Below are positions 40,553 to 52,057 of a DNA stretch of 64,000 nucleotides, piece after piece. The translations under genes and the position numbers were made by a program. How positions within the stretch are numbered: position 1 is the first letter of the stretch; each line of letters begins with the position of its first letter. This stretch comes from Choricystis sp. odSpoLacu1 (taxonomy: Eukaryota; Chlorophyta; Trebouxiophyceae): assembly GCA_958009055.1 (NCBI GenBank), contig OY253656.1, positions 186,001 to 250,000 of the forward strand, read 5' to 3'. Under the pieces are notes generated by a model, which searched no databases, was not told where the DNA came from, and saw only the letters and a program-made list of their open reading frames with translations.

Positions 40553-42742
40553 ATGAGTTACTACCCGCCGTACGCTGGTGGTGGGCAGCCGCCCCAGCGT
40601 CCGCCACCGGCGCAGGCGCCTCCGCTAGCGCAGCAGGTGAGGGAGGAGAGAGGGGAAACGGCCCAACCAATGGTCGGGCCGTCTCACTCGCTGGACCGCC
40701 ACAATCGCGCTACAGTCTCGCAGGGCGCGGCGTCCGCCGCGCCCTGGCTTTCGCTTGGTCAAACACATACAAAGCAGGCACGGGAGTGGTCGCCTTTTTG
40801 GTTTTGGTTCGGTCTCATGATTTTTGCTGACCCCCTCTTCTCCTCTCCTCCTCAGTACTACCACCAGCCGCCACCAGCCGCGCCCTACGCCGGCAACGGC
40901 ACCTCTGGTCACTATGGGGGCGGGGGTGGGGGCTACCCTGCGGCGCAGGCCGCGCCGCCTCAATATGCGCCGCCTCCGCCGCACCACCACCACCACCCCT
41001 ACGCCCCGTACACGGGCCAGGCGCCCCCACCGCAGCAGCACGCGTACGCGGCGGTGCCGCCCCAGTCGTACGCACCGCCAGCGGCGGCGGCACCGCCGCC
41101 CTACCACCCCGCGCACTATGCTCCGCCCCACCAACGCTACGATGACGACGGCTGGCGCCAGCCGGCGTCTCCGCCCCGCGCACCTGCCCGCGTGCCGTAC
41201 GGCAGCGCCGCCCGGCCGGCGGAGGGGCCACCCCCACCGCGCCACCGCGCGTCGCCGCCGCCGCCACGCGTGGGCGGGCGCGCGGCGGGCCTGCTCCTCG
41301 CGTCGTCCTCCGCGCCGCCCCCCGCCGAGAAGGCGGCCCCGGTGAAACGGAGGGCGTCACCGCCGCGGGAGGCGGCGGTGGTGACACAGCCAGCAGTGCG
41401 CGGGCCGCTGCTCGCGGCGCGGCGCGACTGGAGCGAGGTGGTGTCTCTGTACCCCCGCCTCATGGTTGGGCCCGCCTTTGCGAGCGTCACGACACCCCTG
41501 GCCGTGCGTTTGCTACCGCCCCGCCCTGGAGCGTCGCTGCTGCGCGAGCTGCCGCCGTCCCTTGCGCGCGGCGGCGTCGGCGGCACGCTGGTCGATGGCG
41601 GGTTTGCGGCCGCGCCGCGCTATGAACACACGCACGACCTGCCGGGGCCACCTGCTGCGGATGCACCAGACCCCCCAGCGAGTGTGCAGCCCACGCCGAC
41701 TGAGGGCGGTGCCTCCCCCCACACCACGTTCCACGTGCGCGTCGCGCTGCCGGTCGGCGGGTTCGACGTTCCGACGACTCCCGCCGCGCCACACACGTTC
41801 AAAGCGGTGCGCTTTGTGACGGTGAGACGGGAGCAACCAGTGGCTGATGGCGGCGACGGCGACGCCGCGCCACAACCGTCCACCATCCAGCTGCCTGGCG
41901 GCGCCGTCGACCCGACTCTAGACGGCGAAGTCGCGTCCGTCGCCGACGGCGACGACGCCCCCCTCATCTCCGCCGCCCTGCGCCACTGCGCCGCCCAGCT
42001 GGGCCTGGACCTGGCCCCGTGCACCGGGTGGACGCGCGTGTGCGAGGCCGTGTTCCAGCGCGCGCCGGGCGACACACTGGACATCTTCGTCACGCTGCTG
42101 CCCGACGCCTCGCCCTGCGTCCCGTCGGGCGACGCGTGGGATGCAGCCTGGGCGGCGCGCTGCGCGTTTGGGCGCGCCCGCGCCGCGGTCGCCGCCGCGG
42201 TCGCAGACGGCGGCGACCCCGCGTCCGCGGCGGCCGCCGCAGCCGACGGTGAACCCGGCGAAGCGAGCCCCCCCCCCCCCGACGACGCCGCCATCGTGCT
42301 GCGGGGCAGGCGCTGGAGCGACGGCAGTCTGTGGCGGTCGGCCTCCGTGTCCCTGCACGGTTTGCTCGATTACGACACCGGAGACCGCGATGAAGGCACC
42401 GCCGTGCTGTCCCTGTTTGCGGAGACGGTGGCCGACGCCCTGACGTGGGAGGCGGGGGTGCGGGTGGCCGTGTTTGCGGGGGGTGCTGTCGACGGTGCCG
42501 CCGACAAAAAGCGCAAGCGTGGCAGCTGCGCGGCCGCCGCCGACCTCGCCGCCGCGTTTCGACTCGTCACCCGCGGCGGCCGCGGCGTGCTGCGCGCGGA
42601 CGACCTGCGCCGCCTGCTGCATGGGCTGGGATATGGCGCCAGCCACCGCGCGGTCAAGGACGTGGTGCGGGCGGCGGTGGTGAGGAGTGGGGGGCGCAGT
42701 GGGGAAGTGGTTTGGTCGAAGCTGGTCAAGTTGGTCGAGTGA
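40553..42742 (+). CDS. CCAR1/DBC1-family protein
   Basis: 656 residues; exons 40553..40636 and 40856..42742. CCAR1/DBC1 proteins are nuclear scaffolds that modulate transcription, splicing and apoptosis. The first 170 residues are Pro/Tyr/His/Ala-rich (YYPPYAGGG, QYAPPPPHHHHHPYAPY), as in CCAR1 and plant relatives. The central block VVSLYPRLMVGP, FHVRVALPVGGFD, HTFKAVRFVTV, IQLPGGAVDPTLDGEVA, LISAALRHCAAQLGLDLAPC and WTRVCEAVFQR matches the DBC1 (Nudix-like, catalytically inactive) domain, about residues 320-440. The C-terminus (AAFRLVTRGGRGVLRADDLR, LLHGLGYGASHRAVKDVV, WSKLVKLVE) is the EF-hand-like end of the family. No RNA-binding S1 or SAP domain was identified, so it is shorter than animal CCAR1. 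Confidence 0.75.
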   Translation: MSYYPPYAGGGQPPQRPPPAQAPPLAQQVREERGETAQPMVGPSHSLDRHNRATVSQGAASAAPWLSLGQTHTKQAREWSPFWFWFGLMIFADPLFSSPPQYYHQPPPAAPYAGNGTSGHYGGGGGGYPAAQAAPPQYAPPPPHHHHHPYAPYTGQAPPPQQHAYAAVPPQSYAPPAAAAPPPYHPAHYAPPHQRYDDDGWRQPASPPRAPARVPYGSAARPAEGPPPPRHRASPPPPRVGGRAAGLLLASSSAPPPAEKAAPVKRRASPPREAAVVTQPAVRGPLLAARRDWSEVVSLYPRLMVGPAFASVTTPLAVRLLPPRPGASLLRELPPSLARGGVGGTLVDGGFAAAPRYEHTHDLPGPPAADAPDPPASVQPTPTEGGASPHTTFHVRVALPVGGFDVPTTPAAPHTFKAVRFVTVRREQPVADGGDGDAAPQPSTIQLPGGAVDPTLDGEVASVADGDDAPLISAALRHCAAQLGLDLAPCTGWTRVCEAVFQRAPGDTLDIFVTLLPDASPCVPSGDAWDAAWAARCAFGRARAAVAAAVADGGDPASAAAAAADGEPGEASPPPPDDAAIVLRGRRWSDGSLWRSASVSLHGLLDYDTGDRDEGTAVLSLFAETVADALTWEAGVRVAVFAGGAVDGAADKKRKRGSCAAAADLAAAFRLVTRGGRGVLRADDLRRLLHGLGYGASHRAVKDVVRAAVVRSGGRSGEVVWSKLVKLVE

Positions 42743-42956
42743 CGAACGAGAGAGAGAGAGCACAGATTTTGATTGTTTCACACCTCTGCAAACAACGGTC
42801 TTTTGATTTTTGATACCGATCCAGTCTCTCTGACACACACACTGTCTGCCCCACGGCGAGAGTCGCAGACAGCGCCTCCAACCGACGGACACGCATTGGG
42901 AGCGGCCGTCGGCTGACTGGCCCTCCCCGCCCTTCCTCCCCCCGCCCTCCCTCACT

Positions 42957-44454
42957 ATGCCAGCCGACGACACTGCAATCAGTGTCGCCGTTGTTGGGGG
43001 TGGCATGGCGGGCCTGGCCGCAGCCCGTGCTCTGGCCCAGTCCTTCCCCGACGTTGTTCTGCTGGAAGCATCCGACCGGCTGGGCGGCCGCGTCAAGTCG
43101 GTGGCGGGCATCGCGCCCTGGGCTGTGGAGATGGGCGCCGAATTCATTCATGGCGGGCAGTCGCCGTTGATCGTGAGTGTGTGGTTGAGAAATAAGAAAG
43201 CGGGCGTGGAAAACGGCGTGTTTTTCCTCGTTTGCTCACACACTCACTCCCACCTCTCCTCAGTCCATCCTGACCGACGAAATGAACTGCACTCTGACCG
43301 AGCTCGAGTGGCCAGACCGCTGGTTTTTCGATGGCGACGCCTGTGCCGCCGCCGGCGCCGACACCCCACCCGCGGTCGGCCTGCTTCCCTCCACCGCGCG
43401 CGATGCCGATGTAGCCGCCGTGGACGCCATGTTTGCGAGTGTGGGGGACATACCCTACCCCGCCGACGGCGACGACATCAGTGCGCGGGCCTGGATGCAG
43501 GCCGCCGGGTGCGGCAGCGACCGCAGCGCCGCGATCGCGGAAGCGTGCTACGCCAACGACTTTGGAGCGTCCCTGGACGCGCTGGGCCTGACCGAACTCA
43601 TCACCGAGAACAGGTTGTGGGACTCGGGGGAGACTTACCTCGTGCCGGACCGTCCTCTGTCGGCGCTGGTCGACCACTTGGCGGCGGGCGTGCCCACAAT
43701 ACGCGCCCGTTGGCCCGTGGAACGCGTGTGTGCGAATGATAAAGGCGAGTACGTCGAACTAACCGGTCCAGCCGGAACGCTGCGCGCTCGGCGCGTCATC
43801 ATGACGATTCCGCTCGCGCTGCTGCAGCGCAACCGCGTCGCGTTCGACCCGCCCCTGCCCCCCGCCAAGACTGACGCCATTGCCCGGCTGCGCGTGGGGG
43901 CGGCCATCAAGCTGGTGCTGACGTTTGGGAGGCGAGTGTGGCCGGCCGACTTTTTTGATGCCGTGTGCCCCGGCAGTCCGGTGCCCGAGTGGTGGGTCAA
44001 ACGGTATCCTGTGGATGTTGATGACACTTCATCCACTCTATCCACACACGCCATCACCGGGTTTTTGTGTGGCGCGTTTGCGGAACGCGCGCGGGCTGCT
44101 GGGCGCGCGGACGCGCTCGCTTGCTCGCTCGCCCAGCTGGACACCATGTTTGCCACGCCCGCCGACCCCCACCCCGCGTCCAGCGCACATTTGACCACGC
44201 ACTGGGTGGACTGGGATGATGAACCGTGGGCGGGGGGTGCGTACTCGCACCCCTCGCTCGGCGCGCGCGTCGGCGACCGCGACGCGCTGGCCGCGCCGTG
44301 CGGGCGCCTGTTTTGGGCGGGGGAGGCGACCCACCCGGCTGTCAATCCATGCTTGCAGGCTGCGTATGAAACTGGTGTTAGGGCGGCGCGTGAGGTGAGT
44401 GAGGCCTGCGATGGAGACGGGGTTGAGGGCGCGGCGCGGGAGGTGAAAGTGTGA
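42957..44454 (+). CDS. FAD-dependent amine oxidase (polyamine oxidase-like)
   Basis: 468 residues; exons 42957..43172 and 43264..44454. Flavin amine oxidases oxidise polyamines or other amines, making hydrogen peroxide. The dinucleotide-binding motif VVGGGMAGLAAARAL begins near residue 12, followed by LLEASDRLGGRVKSV and EMGAEFIHGG, the plant polyamine-oxidase form. The middle has LTELEWPDRWFF and VERVCANDKGEYVEL. VIMTIPLALLQRNRVAFDPPLP, RLRVGAAIKLVLTF and the C-terminal LFWAGEATHPAVNPCLQAAYETGVRAA complete the FAD site. There is no SWIRM domain, so it is not an LSD1 histone demethylase. No peroxisomal SKL end (it ends EVKV). The next gene starts 41 bases after the stop, and a TGTAA element at 44456 could be a poly(A) signal. 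Confidence 0.88.
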
Positions 44455-44495
44455 GTGTAAACTGAGCGACGACCAACACAAAAAGCGTTTTCGAC

Positions 44496-45062
44496 ATGAA
44501 ACTCACCACCCCTTGTGCCGCGTCACAGCGTGGCTGGCTGCCCAGCAGCACCCGGCACACGTGTCGTCGTACACACCTTGCATCACCGTGCGTGTGTGCT
44601 ACCAAACCGTCACCCTCGGACGCGGCAGGCGCGGCAGGGGGCGGCCTGGCTGGCGATGCGGGCGCCGGCGTGCAGTCGCTGCTGTATGGCGCCGCGTCGC
44701 GCGTCGATCGTGGGAGCGCGACGTGCCTTGCGTGTCGTGGGAGCGGGTCGGTGGAGTGCACGCAGTGCAAGGTGAGAGACTAGGAGCGAGAGAAACAGGC
44801 AGATGGCGGTAGCATTGGGGACGTCGTGCGGCGCGCTGACACACAACCTCCCCACAACACAACATAGGGCCGCCGCGTCTCCAGCCAGCCGCGCCGGGGC
44901 AAGCTGGGCGGCCTGTTTGCCGCGCTCAAGCGCAAGCTGCAGCGTGCTGACGACGACACCTGGTTGCAGACCAACCGCTGCTCGCGCTGTCGTGGGTTGG
45001 GGCGCGTACCGTGCGCCGCGTGCGGGGGGCTGGGCATGCGGGCGATGCGGGGCGCCAAGTGA
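44496..45062 (+). CDS. Small CxxCxGxG zinc protein (DnaJ zinc-finger-like), probably plastidial
   Basis: 156 residues in exons 44496..44771 and 44868..45062. Two double zinc modules of DnaJ type: TCLACRGSGSVECTQCKG spanning the splice junction, and NRCSRCRGLGRVPCAACGGLG at the C-terminus. No J domain. The N-terminal 60 residues are Ser/Thr/Arg-rich with few acids (MKLTTPCAASQRGWLPSS), like a transit peptide. Plant proteins with isolated CxxCxGxG repeats (for example BSD2 and relatives) act as plastid chaperones or thiol factors. This resemblance is to the zinc module only, and a BSD2 role in Rubisco assembly is not established. It starts only 41 bases after the amine-oxidase stop, so its promoter must lie in or near that gene's end. 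Confidence 0.75.
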
Positions 45063-45240
45063 GGGAATGCACAGGTTGGTGAGATGCTGCTGCTGTGCGT
45101 AGAGAGAGAAGAGAGAGTGCGGACAGGGCTTGGAGAGCGTTGTTTCGATCGTTGTTTTTTTAGGACCCGTGATTTTTCCCCGGCAAACTGTATTCCACAC
45201 GCCACTCCACAGATAAGGAGCGAAAAAATCTTCTCTCTCA

Positions 45241-47523
45241 TCACCCGCGCCCCCACACACCAAACAGGCGCGACGCGGCGGCCGTCGCGGCCGAGGCGGC
45301 CGACGCGGCGGCCGACGCGGCAGCCGACACGCTGCCGCCACCTGCGGCATCCTTGGCCGCGCGGTGGCTGACGTCGGGGCAGGGCACGCCCGCATCAAAC
45401 GCCAGGTCCAGCACGAGCGGGCGCACGGGCACGAGCTCGGGGCGAGGCGGCACTGGCGCGACGCGCGGCGCGCCGCCCGGGCCGCCACTGGCAAACGATT
45501 CCCACGAGTCCAGCGCGTCCGCCAGGTAGGTTGCGGGGGCGCCACCGTCGTTGCCATCGCCCTCGCCACTGGGCCGCTTCCGCAGGCCCAGCGCCGCCAC
45601 GCCGCCGCGCGCGTCGCGCAGGGCACGCCCCGCACGCGCCGCCGCCTGCGCCGCCGCCACGCACCGCCAGGCGGCCGCCTTGTCGGTGAGCGCGTCCAGG
45701 TCGGCCAGGGCCGCGGTGTCGGGGCGGGCGCAGTCGGCGGCCGCGTCCACGGCGGCGGCCGCGCGGTCGGCCGCGCGGTCAAACAGGGCGGCCGCGTCAC
45801 ACTTACCGGTCGCGAGCAGCGCGCGCGCGGCCCAGAAGCACCTGTGCGCGCGCGCCGCGGCGGCGGCCGCGTTGGCGTCGTCCAGCAGCATCTCCCCCGC
45901 GGCGCCTCCCAGGGAGGCGGCGACGTCAGCCAGAGCTTTGGCAGTCTTGGCGTGCGCGGTGTACGCGCGCACCGCGTCGTCGGCGCGCTGCGGCTTGGCC
46001 TTTTTCTTGGTGGTGGTGGTGGTGGGAGCGGCGGCAGCACCTCCAGCTGGCGCGTCCAAGCGCGCCGCCAGGGCAGCCGCAGCCACCGTGCCGCGCTCCA
46101 GGGAGCGCTCCAGGGCGGCCCCAGTCACAGCCAGCACGAGCGCGCGCGCGTCGGCGGCCACGCGTGCGTCGCCGCTCGGCGGTGCGGCCGCCGCCGCCGC
46201 CCGGGCGGCGGCTTTTGCGTCACCATACGCAGCAACAGCAGCGTCTAGAGCGGCCAGACGGCCTGCTGCATCGCCAGCGGCGGCGGCGGCGGCCGCGCGC
46301 GCGCGTCGGCCGCGTGCGCGGCCGCGAGCGCGGCGCGCACGCGGTCCGACGGCACGCCGTGCGTCGTGCCGCGCCACGCAAACGTGGCGTTCCCAACGGC
46401 AGCAGACGCATCGATATCGGTGGTGTCGGCCGTGTCGCCGGCGTCAGCCTCGGCGGCCGCTTCGAGCGCGGCCAGCGCGGGCGCGAGCGCCGCGTCCTGG
46501 CTCACCGCCCCTGCCGCCGCGGCGTCGGCGACGCCACCCGCCCGCCCCAGCTGGTGCCCCGCAAACCGGATGGGGGGCTCCAAGTCGGCCAGGGTGGCCC
46601 GTGCCGCGGCGCGCGCGTCGGCGGGCCCCGACGCCGCCAGCTTGAGCGTGAGCGCTCGCGCGCGGCTGTACGACGCCAGCGCGCAGCCCCAGTCCTTTTT
46701 TTCCGCGGCCGCGCCACCCGCCAGCGCCGCCGCGTACGCGGCCGCCTCCACCGCGGTGCGGCCGTCCCCCACCGACGCGGCAGCGGCCGCCAGGTCGGCG
46801 CCCCAGCGCGCGGCTTTGGCCGACCGAGCGCGCAGTTCGCGCGCGGTCGCGCCCGCGGCGGCGCCGGCGCCCGCCTCCAGTGCGGCTTTGGCTTGTTGGG
46901 CGCGGGCCCAGGCGCGCTCAGCGGAGGCGAGGAAGAGGAGCAGGTGGCTGAGAAAGAGAGTGTGGGGGGGTGAGAGAGGCGGGGAAGAGACGGGAGCCGC
47001 TGTTATATTTTTCCGTCCTCCCCCCACACTCACCCGACTTCCGTCGATGCAGCGGGGTCCAGCTTGCGCTTGACGTAGCGCCCGCGGCCGTGGGTCAGGC
47101 CGAGTGAGCGGTAGAGGCGGCGCAACTTTTTGGAGCAGTAGGCCCTGGAGAGAGAGAAAAGGTGGGGGACGGGGAGTGAGTGAAACGTGGCTGGCGATAC
47201 GAGCCTCCCCCAATCACTCGCGCAGCAGCTGCCTGTTCTCACGCTCTCACACAAGCAGGCAGCGGGTCGGCGAGCAGGGCGGTGGATCAGGGGGACACCA
47301 AACGCTGCGGATCGCGCGCAATCCCTCTTTCGCACCCCCCTCCCCCCCGCCCAGCCGCCTCTCCCCTCTCTCTCCACACACGCAATACGCACCTGTACCG
47401 CTTGTAGTCGCCCTGCCTCAACCCGTGCTGCGCCTGCCCCTGGCGCACGGTCGCAAACACGGCCAACGTCACCGGCGCGGACGGCGCGCCGTCGCCAGCC
47501 GTGGGCGGCGGGTCGACGTCCAT
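45241..47523 (-). CDS. SRP68: Signal recognition particle subunit SRP68; one-base frame break
   Basis: Largest SRP subunit with SRP72; binds 7SL RNA and targets ribosomes to the ER. Exons 47393..47523, 47034..47144 and 45241..46947 would encode about 650 residues. Signature blocks: [77 protein letters not shown] and the C-terminal PELVPVRPLVLDLAFD that binds SRP72. Between RAALAAAHAADARAR and AAGDAAGRLAALDA the frame slips by one base in the GCG/CG run at about 46280-46310. No splice sites lie there, and flanking protein is conserved on both sides. As in the WD40 and PH-like genes, one base seems to be missing. Composition is extremely Ala-rich. Divergent from USO1. Confidence 0.85.
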
Positions 47524-47737
47524 TGGGGGAGGTGTGGGGTGCGTGTGCGTGCGTGAAAGCGAGGACGTGCGTCGGCACCAGGGACGTGCACCCTTGTTTT
47601 TTCTCTCGCGACGCGGGTGGGTGCGAAAAGAAACGAATCACAGACGTCGGGGCCGACTCGTTTTTTTTTTTCGTTTCAATCACGCCTGCGCTCCAACGCA
47701 CGCGGCGCTCCCTTCTTTTTTCCCAAAGCCGGCGCCG
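47524..47737. promoter_or_regulatory. Divergent promoter SRP68 / USO1
   Basis: 214 bases between the start codons of two secretory-pathway genes. It contains GACGTG (near 47564 and 47584), the palindrome GACGTC (near 47643) and a T12 tract (about 47661-47672). Shared control is an inference from geometry. Confidence 0.45.
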
Positions 47738-50700
47738 ATGTTCAACAACGTGTCTCGTGGCTTTGGCGCTGCCGCATCGGCGTTTTACGCGCCAGGTATG
47801 TGGGCGCAAAACCGGCGGTCGAAAAACGAATGCCGCATCGACGTGCCCACGCTTCCTCCACCAACCGCCGCCTCCCAAAAACCGCGCTGATGCACACCAC
47901 ACTATCACCTCTCTCACACAGGCGCCGCCAGCGACGATGCCGCTGTGGCTGCTCTGGCTGAAGGCCTGGCTGCCGGCGCGCCCCCCGACCAGCAGCGCGA
48001 CGCGGCGGAGCGGTTGCGCGACCTGTTGCTGGACCATCCGCAGGTGAAGAAGAGAACGTGAACGCGGTGGGCTAGCGTGTGTTAGGAGTGTTTGATTGAG
48101 TGGGGGGCGGTCGCGCACAAAAAAACACCGGGCCTTCCTCCCCCCACCCCACATCCAAAAACACACTATCATTACTCACACAACAAACCACACACTCAGG
48201 CCCAAGCCGCCGTCGGGTCGGCCGGCCTGCCCGCCCTGGCGGCCGCCCTGCGCCGCACGCCGCGCGATGCGGACGTGACGCGCGCGGTGCTGGAAGCGTT
48301 AACGCTGGCGGTGGGGGACGGGTTGGGCGGGAGTGGACAGGTGCGTGTGTTTTGTGTGTGCGAGGAGGGGGAGGAGGGAGGGAAGGGGGGAGGGAGAGTT
48401 GGGCGCTAGGGTGGTTGTTGGGGGAGACTGAGCCGAGAGGCCGCGGCCGAGCCAAAGAGGGGGCGCCCGGCCCCCGCAACCCCCTCTTCCCTCCCCCCAA
48501 ACCCCATTCTTTCTATCTCGAATCGCCCCCCCCCAGCCCGACGTCTCGCCTGCTGCCATCAACTGCGAACTGTTTTCGCGGGATGCAGGCAACCTGGCCG
48601 CCGTCCTGGCCGTGCTGGATCCTCCCCCCGCCGGCCTGGGCGACGACGTCGCCGCGCGGTTGCACGCGCTGCAACTGCTGGCCGCGCTGGCGGGCCACGC
48701 CGCCCCCCGCCTGGTGGCGGCAGTGATGTCCTCCCCGGGCGGCGTGGCGCGGGTCATGGACGCGCTGTGCGATGGCCACGACGCGGTGCGCGCTGAAGCG
48801 CAGGCGCTGCTGGTGTCGCTGGCGCGCGCGTCGCCCGACGTCCAAAAGATTGCCGCCTTTGACGGCGCGTTTGAGCGACTGCTGGGCACTGTGCGCGCGT
48901 CGGGGGGCGTGGGCGGCGGCGTGGCGGTGCAGGACTCGCTCGACTTGGTGGCTGCGCTTGTCTGCGGCAACGCTGCTACCGTCACCCTGTTTCGTGAGGG
49001 GGGCGGCGTGGCTGCCCTGGTGCCGCTGCTGGTGTGTCAGCCCGGGCGCAAGCCGCCACCGCAGACGGCGGCCAACGTGGGGGCAGCGCTGGCTGTGGTG
49101 GGGGCGTGTGTGGCGCGTCCTGCGGCCAGCTCGCCCGCCGACACGGCGGCTGCACGCACAGCGTGCCAGGACGCGCTGCTGCATCAGGGCGCCATGCCGG
49201 CGCTGCTGAACATGTGTTTGGAGAATGGGGGGGTGCAGGACGACGGTGTGCGGGTCAAGGTGAGTGTGGGGAGGGAGGCTGTGCGCTGCCGCGAGTTTCG
49301 CGTGCCGGTCTCACCCTCTCCCATTTTTTCCTCTTCACCCCCTCCCCACCCACACACTCACAGGCCATGCATACGCTTGCCAAGCTGATCGATGGGCATG
49401 CCGCCGCCCAGACTGCGCTGGCACGCGCCAACATCACAGTGGTGGGGCGGCCTCTGCCCGTGGTGCAGGCCTTGCTGCGCACCGCGCTGCGCGCCCCGAC
49501 GCCGCACGAGCGCGCAGCCGGAGACGCGGTGCTGCGCAGCCTGTGCTTCCGCAACGGCAGCGTGCAGATGGAGCTGCTTGCCACGGTGACGCCCGTGCCG
49601 CCTGGTGAGAAAGAAGAGAGTGGGGAGTGTTGGGGGTGTGAAGGAGGAGGAGCGAGTACGCGCGCGCGCACCCCCCCCACAAAAAAATCGCCGCCCCATC
49701 TCCGCACACGCTCCATTTGCGTCGCACTCGCACTCATCCACTCCCCCTCATCTCCCCACCAGGTGCCCTTCCCGCCACGTTTGGTCAAGAGCTGGTGCGC
49801 GGCCTGCTCAACGCTGACCCAACCCTGGCTGTTCCGTCGGCCGCGGTGGCGGCGCACCTGCTGCGCGGCAACCCCACAGCTAAGGCGCACCTGGTCACAC
49901 TGCCTGTGGAGGCGCCGCCCGCCACGGGAGGCCCGCTGCGCTACATTCAGCCGACGCTGGCAGCGACGGTTACGGATTACTTTTGTCAGCAAGGTGCGCA
50001 TTGTGGTTCACGGGTGTCCGTTTGCGCCGCACTTGCTGTGCATGCTTTGTAACACTCTCTCCCACCCCTCAGCTGCGCCGGACGAAGAACGCACGCGTGC
50101 TCCGGCCACGGCGGCAGCCATGCTGCTGGGAGTGTGGCTGGCCGACTGCCCTGCCGCCATCTCGGCCCTGCTGGCGCTGCCTGGTCTAGTGGACACGTTT
50201 GTCGCGGTGATAATAGACAGGTGCGTGTGGAGGAAAGAGTGTGGTGCGGCGTCAACATGCCCAACTCGCGAGTGCGGAAAAGTGACCCCCTTTCAACATT
50301 TTTGCAGGCCACCTCTGTGCGACGATTTCGTGCGCGGTTTCGCTGCTGTGCTCCTGGGAGAGTGTCTGTTATTCTGCGGCGAAGATGTGCAGGTAGGCAA
50401 CGTGTGTGCGGAGAAAACCGGAATGCGTGTGCCCCGCACTTGGGGCCACCCTCTAAACCTCCCTCTTCCCCTCCTCCGCAGGCCAAAGCGGTGGCACACG
50501 ATGCTATCCTGGGTCGCGCGGGGCTTGCCAAGTTCCTTGCCGTCGCAGACTGCCTGCGCACGCACCCCGCGGTGACGGGGCCTGTGCCAGGTGCGGAGTT
50601 TGAAGTGTTTTTGTGGGTCACACGCGCGCCGTTGGCGTTGGTATGCGCTGATACAGTCCCCCATTGCTCCGCAGATGACCGCCCTGCATCGATGCCGTTG

Positions 50701-51690
50701 TTGGACGCCGATATGCGTGCCTTTTTGGCCGACTTTGAGGGTCGGTTCCAAGCCCACATCACCGCTGGACCCGCGCCGACGGCTGGGCGGCAGGCTGCTG
50801 CCCCCGAAACCGAGGCGTTGGCACAAGCACAGTCCCATATTGCTGCCCTGGAAGAGTGAGCTCGTGAATCGGGATCGAAAAATTGGGGGTGCGGGCCGTG
50901 TGCACGCGCCGCTCACTCGAGCCTCACCACCTCTCCGCTCACCCACCCACCACGCAGGCAACTGCACCAACTGCGCACTGCGCCTCCGCCCCACGCGCCC
51001 CCTCCCGCGTTCCCAGTGGCCAACGGTGGCCTGCCTGCCGACGTCACCGCGCTGCAAGGTGAGAGGGAGAAGAGATACGGGAAGGGGGACGACGTGTGGG
51101 TCTCTTGCCCGCCGGCCACTCTCTCAACCACACCATCCTGCCCCATTCCCCCTTTCCTCAACTCCCACACCCAAATCTAGCTCACTGCACCCAGCTGCAA
51201 GCCGCCGCTGACCAAGCCCGTGCCGACGCTGACGCCGCGCGTGCGACCGCGGCCAAGTGCGAGCGCGACTTGGCCGACCTCGCCGCCGCGTATGCCAGCC
51301 TGGAGACGCACGCATCATCACTGAAGGAGAGAGTGGCGTCGCTGGAGTCGAGTGGGGGGGTGGAGGGTGCGTTTTTCGGAGTCGAAAAATTGGGGTAGAG
51401 GGGGGGTTGGCGACCTCGTCGCACGCAGAGAGAGACACAGAGACTCACCACACACACACCCTCACCCCTCTTTCCCCCCCCCAGCCGCCCCTTCCTCCGC
51501 CGACATCGACCGCCGCATCGCAGAGGCTGCAACCAAAGCCGCTGCCGAAGCGGAGGACAGCGTGAACGACCTGCTGGTGTGCCTGGGGCAGGAGGAGCGC
51601 AAAGTCGAGCTGCTGTCGGCGCGGCTGGCCGAGCTGGGCGTGGACGCGGCGGCCATTGTGGCCGCCGTGGGCGGAGAAGATTTGACGTGA
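47738..51690 (+). CDS. USO1: Golgi vesicle tether USO1/p115
   Basis: Coiled-coil tether that docks ER-derived vesicles at the cis-Golgi with Rab1/Ypt1 and SNAREs. 13 exons: 47738..47795, 47922..48043, 48200..48340, 48537..49259, 49364..49604, 49763..49993, 50073..50220, 50308..50392, 50482..50590, 50675..50855, 50958..51058, 51181..51366, 51485..51690; all phases agree, giving 843 residues. The armadillo head is clear: VMSSPGGVARVMDALCDGHD, SPDVQKIAAFDGAFERLLGT, LDLVAALVCGNAATVTLFRE, FCRNGSVQ-like CFRNGSVQMEL and RPPLCDDFVRGFAAVLLGEC. The tail has coiled-coil heptads (about 670-800) and ends CLGQEERKVELLSARLAELG, the family's final block. The tail is shorter than in animals. Much more intron-rich than its neighbours. 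Confidence 0.92.
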
Positions 51691-52057
51691 AGTGTGCAGA
51701 GAGGGAGAGACGCGCCGCGACGTTCATTTTCGGGGGTTTTAAGAGTGTAATGTTTTTTTACACTCGGGCTCACTCGCCGCGCAGAAACGCGGATATCTTC
51801 TCTCTCTCCCTCCTTCCCCCACACCACCACCAAAAACGTGAAGAGCGTGCAGACGGCCGCACCCTGCGCAGGATGGGATGTCGCTGGCCCGCGGAAACAA
51901 CCGACCGGGGTGGGTGTGTGGAAACAAAAAAAAAGGAAACAAACAAACGATGGAAAAAAAAAAACACGCCGACAAGTCTTCTTCTGATTTTGTGCCGTGT
52001 TCTCTGAAAATAGGGAAACATTGACTTCGGGGAGGAGGGAGCACACGCCAGTCCTGT
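51691..52057. other. Convergent intergenic spacer
   Basis: 367 bases between the 3' ends of USO1 and eIF4G. It includes TGTAA at 51746, 55 bases after the USO1 stop, which matches the chlorophyte-type poly(A) signal, and A-rich runs at 51930-51970 that would be T-rich on the eIF4G transcript. No gene seen. Confidence 0.5.
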
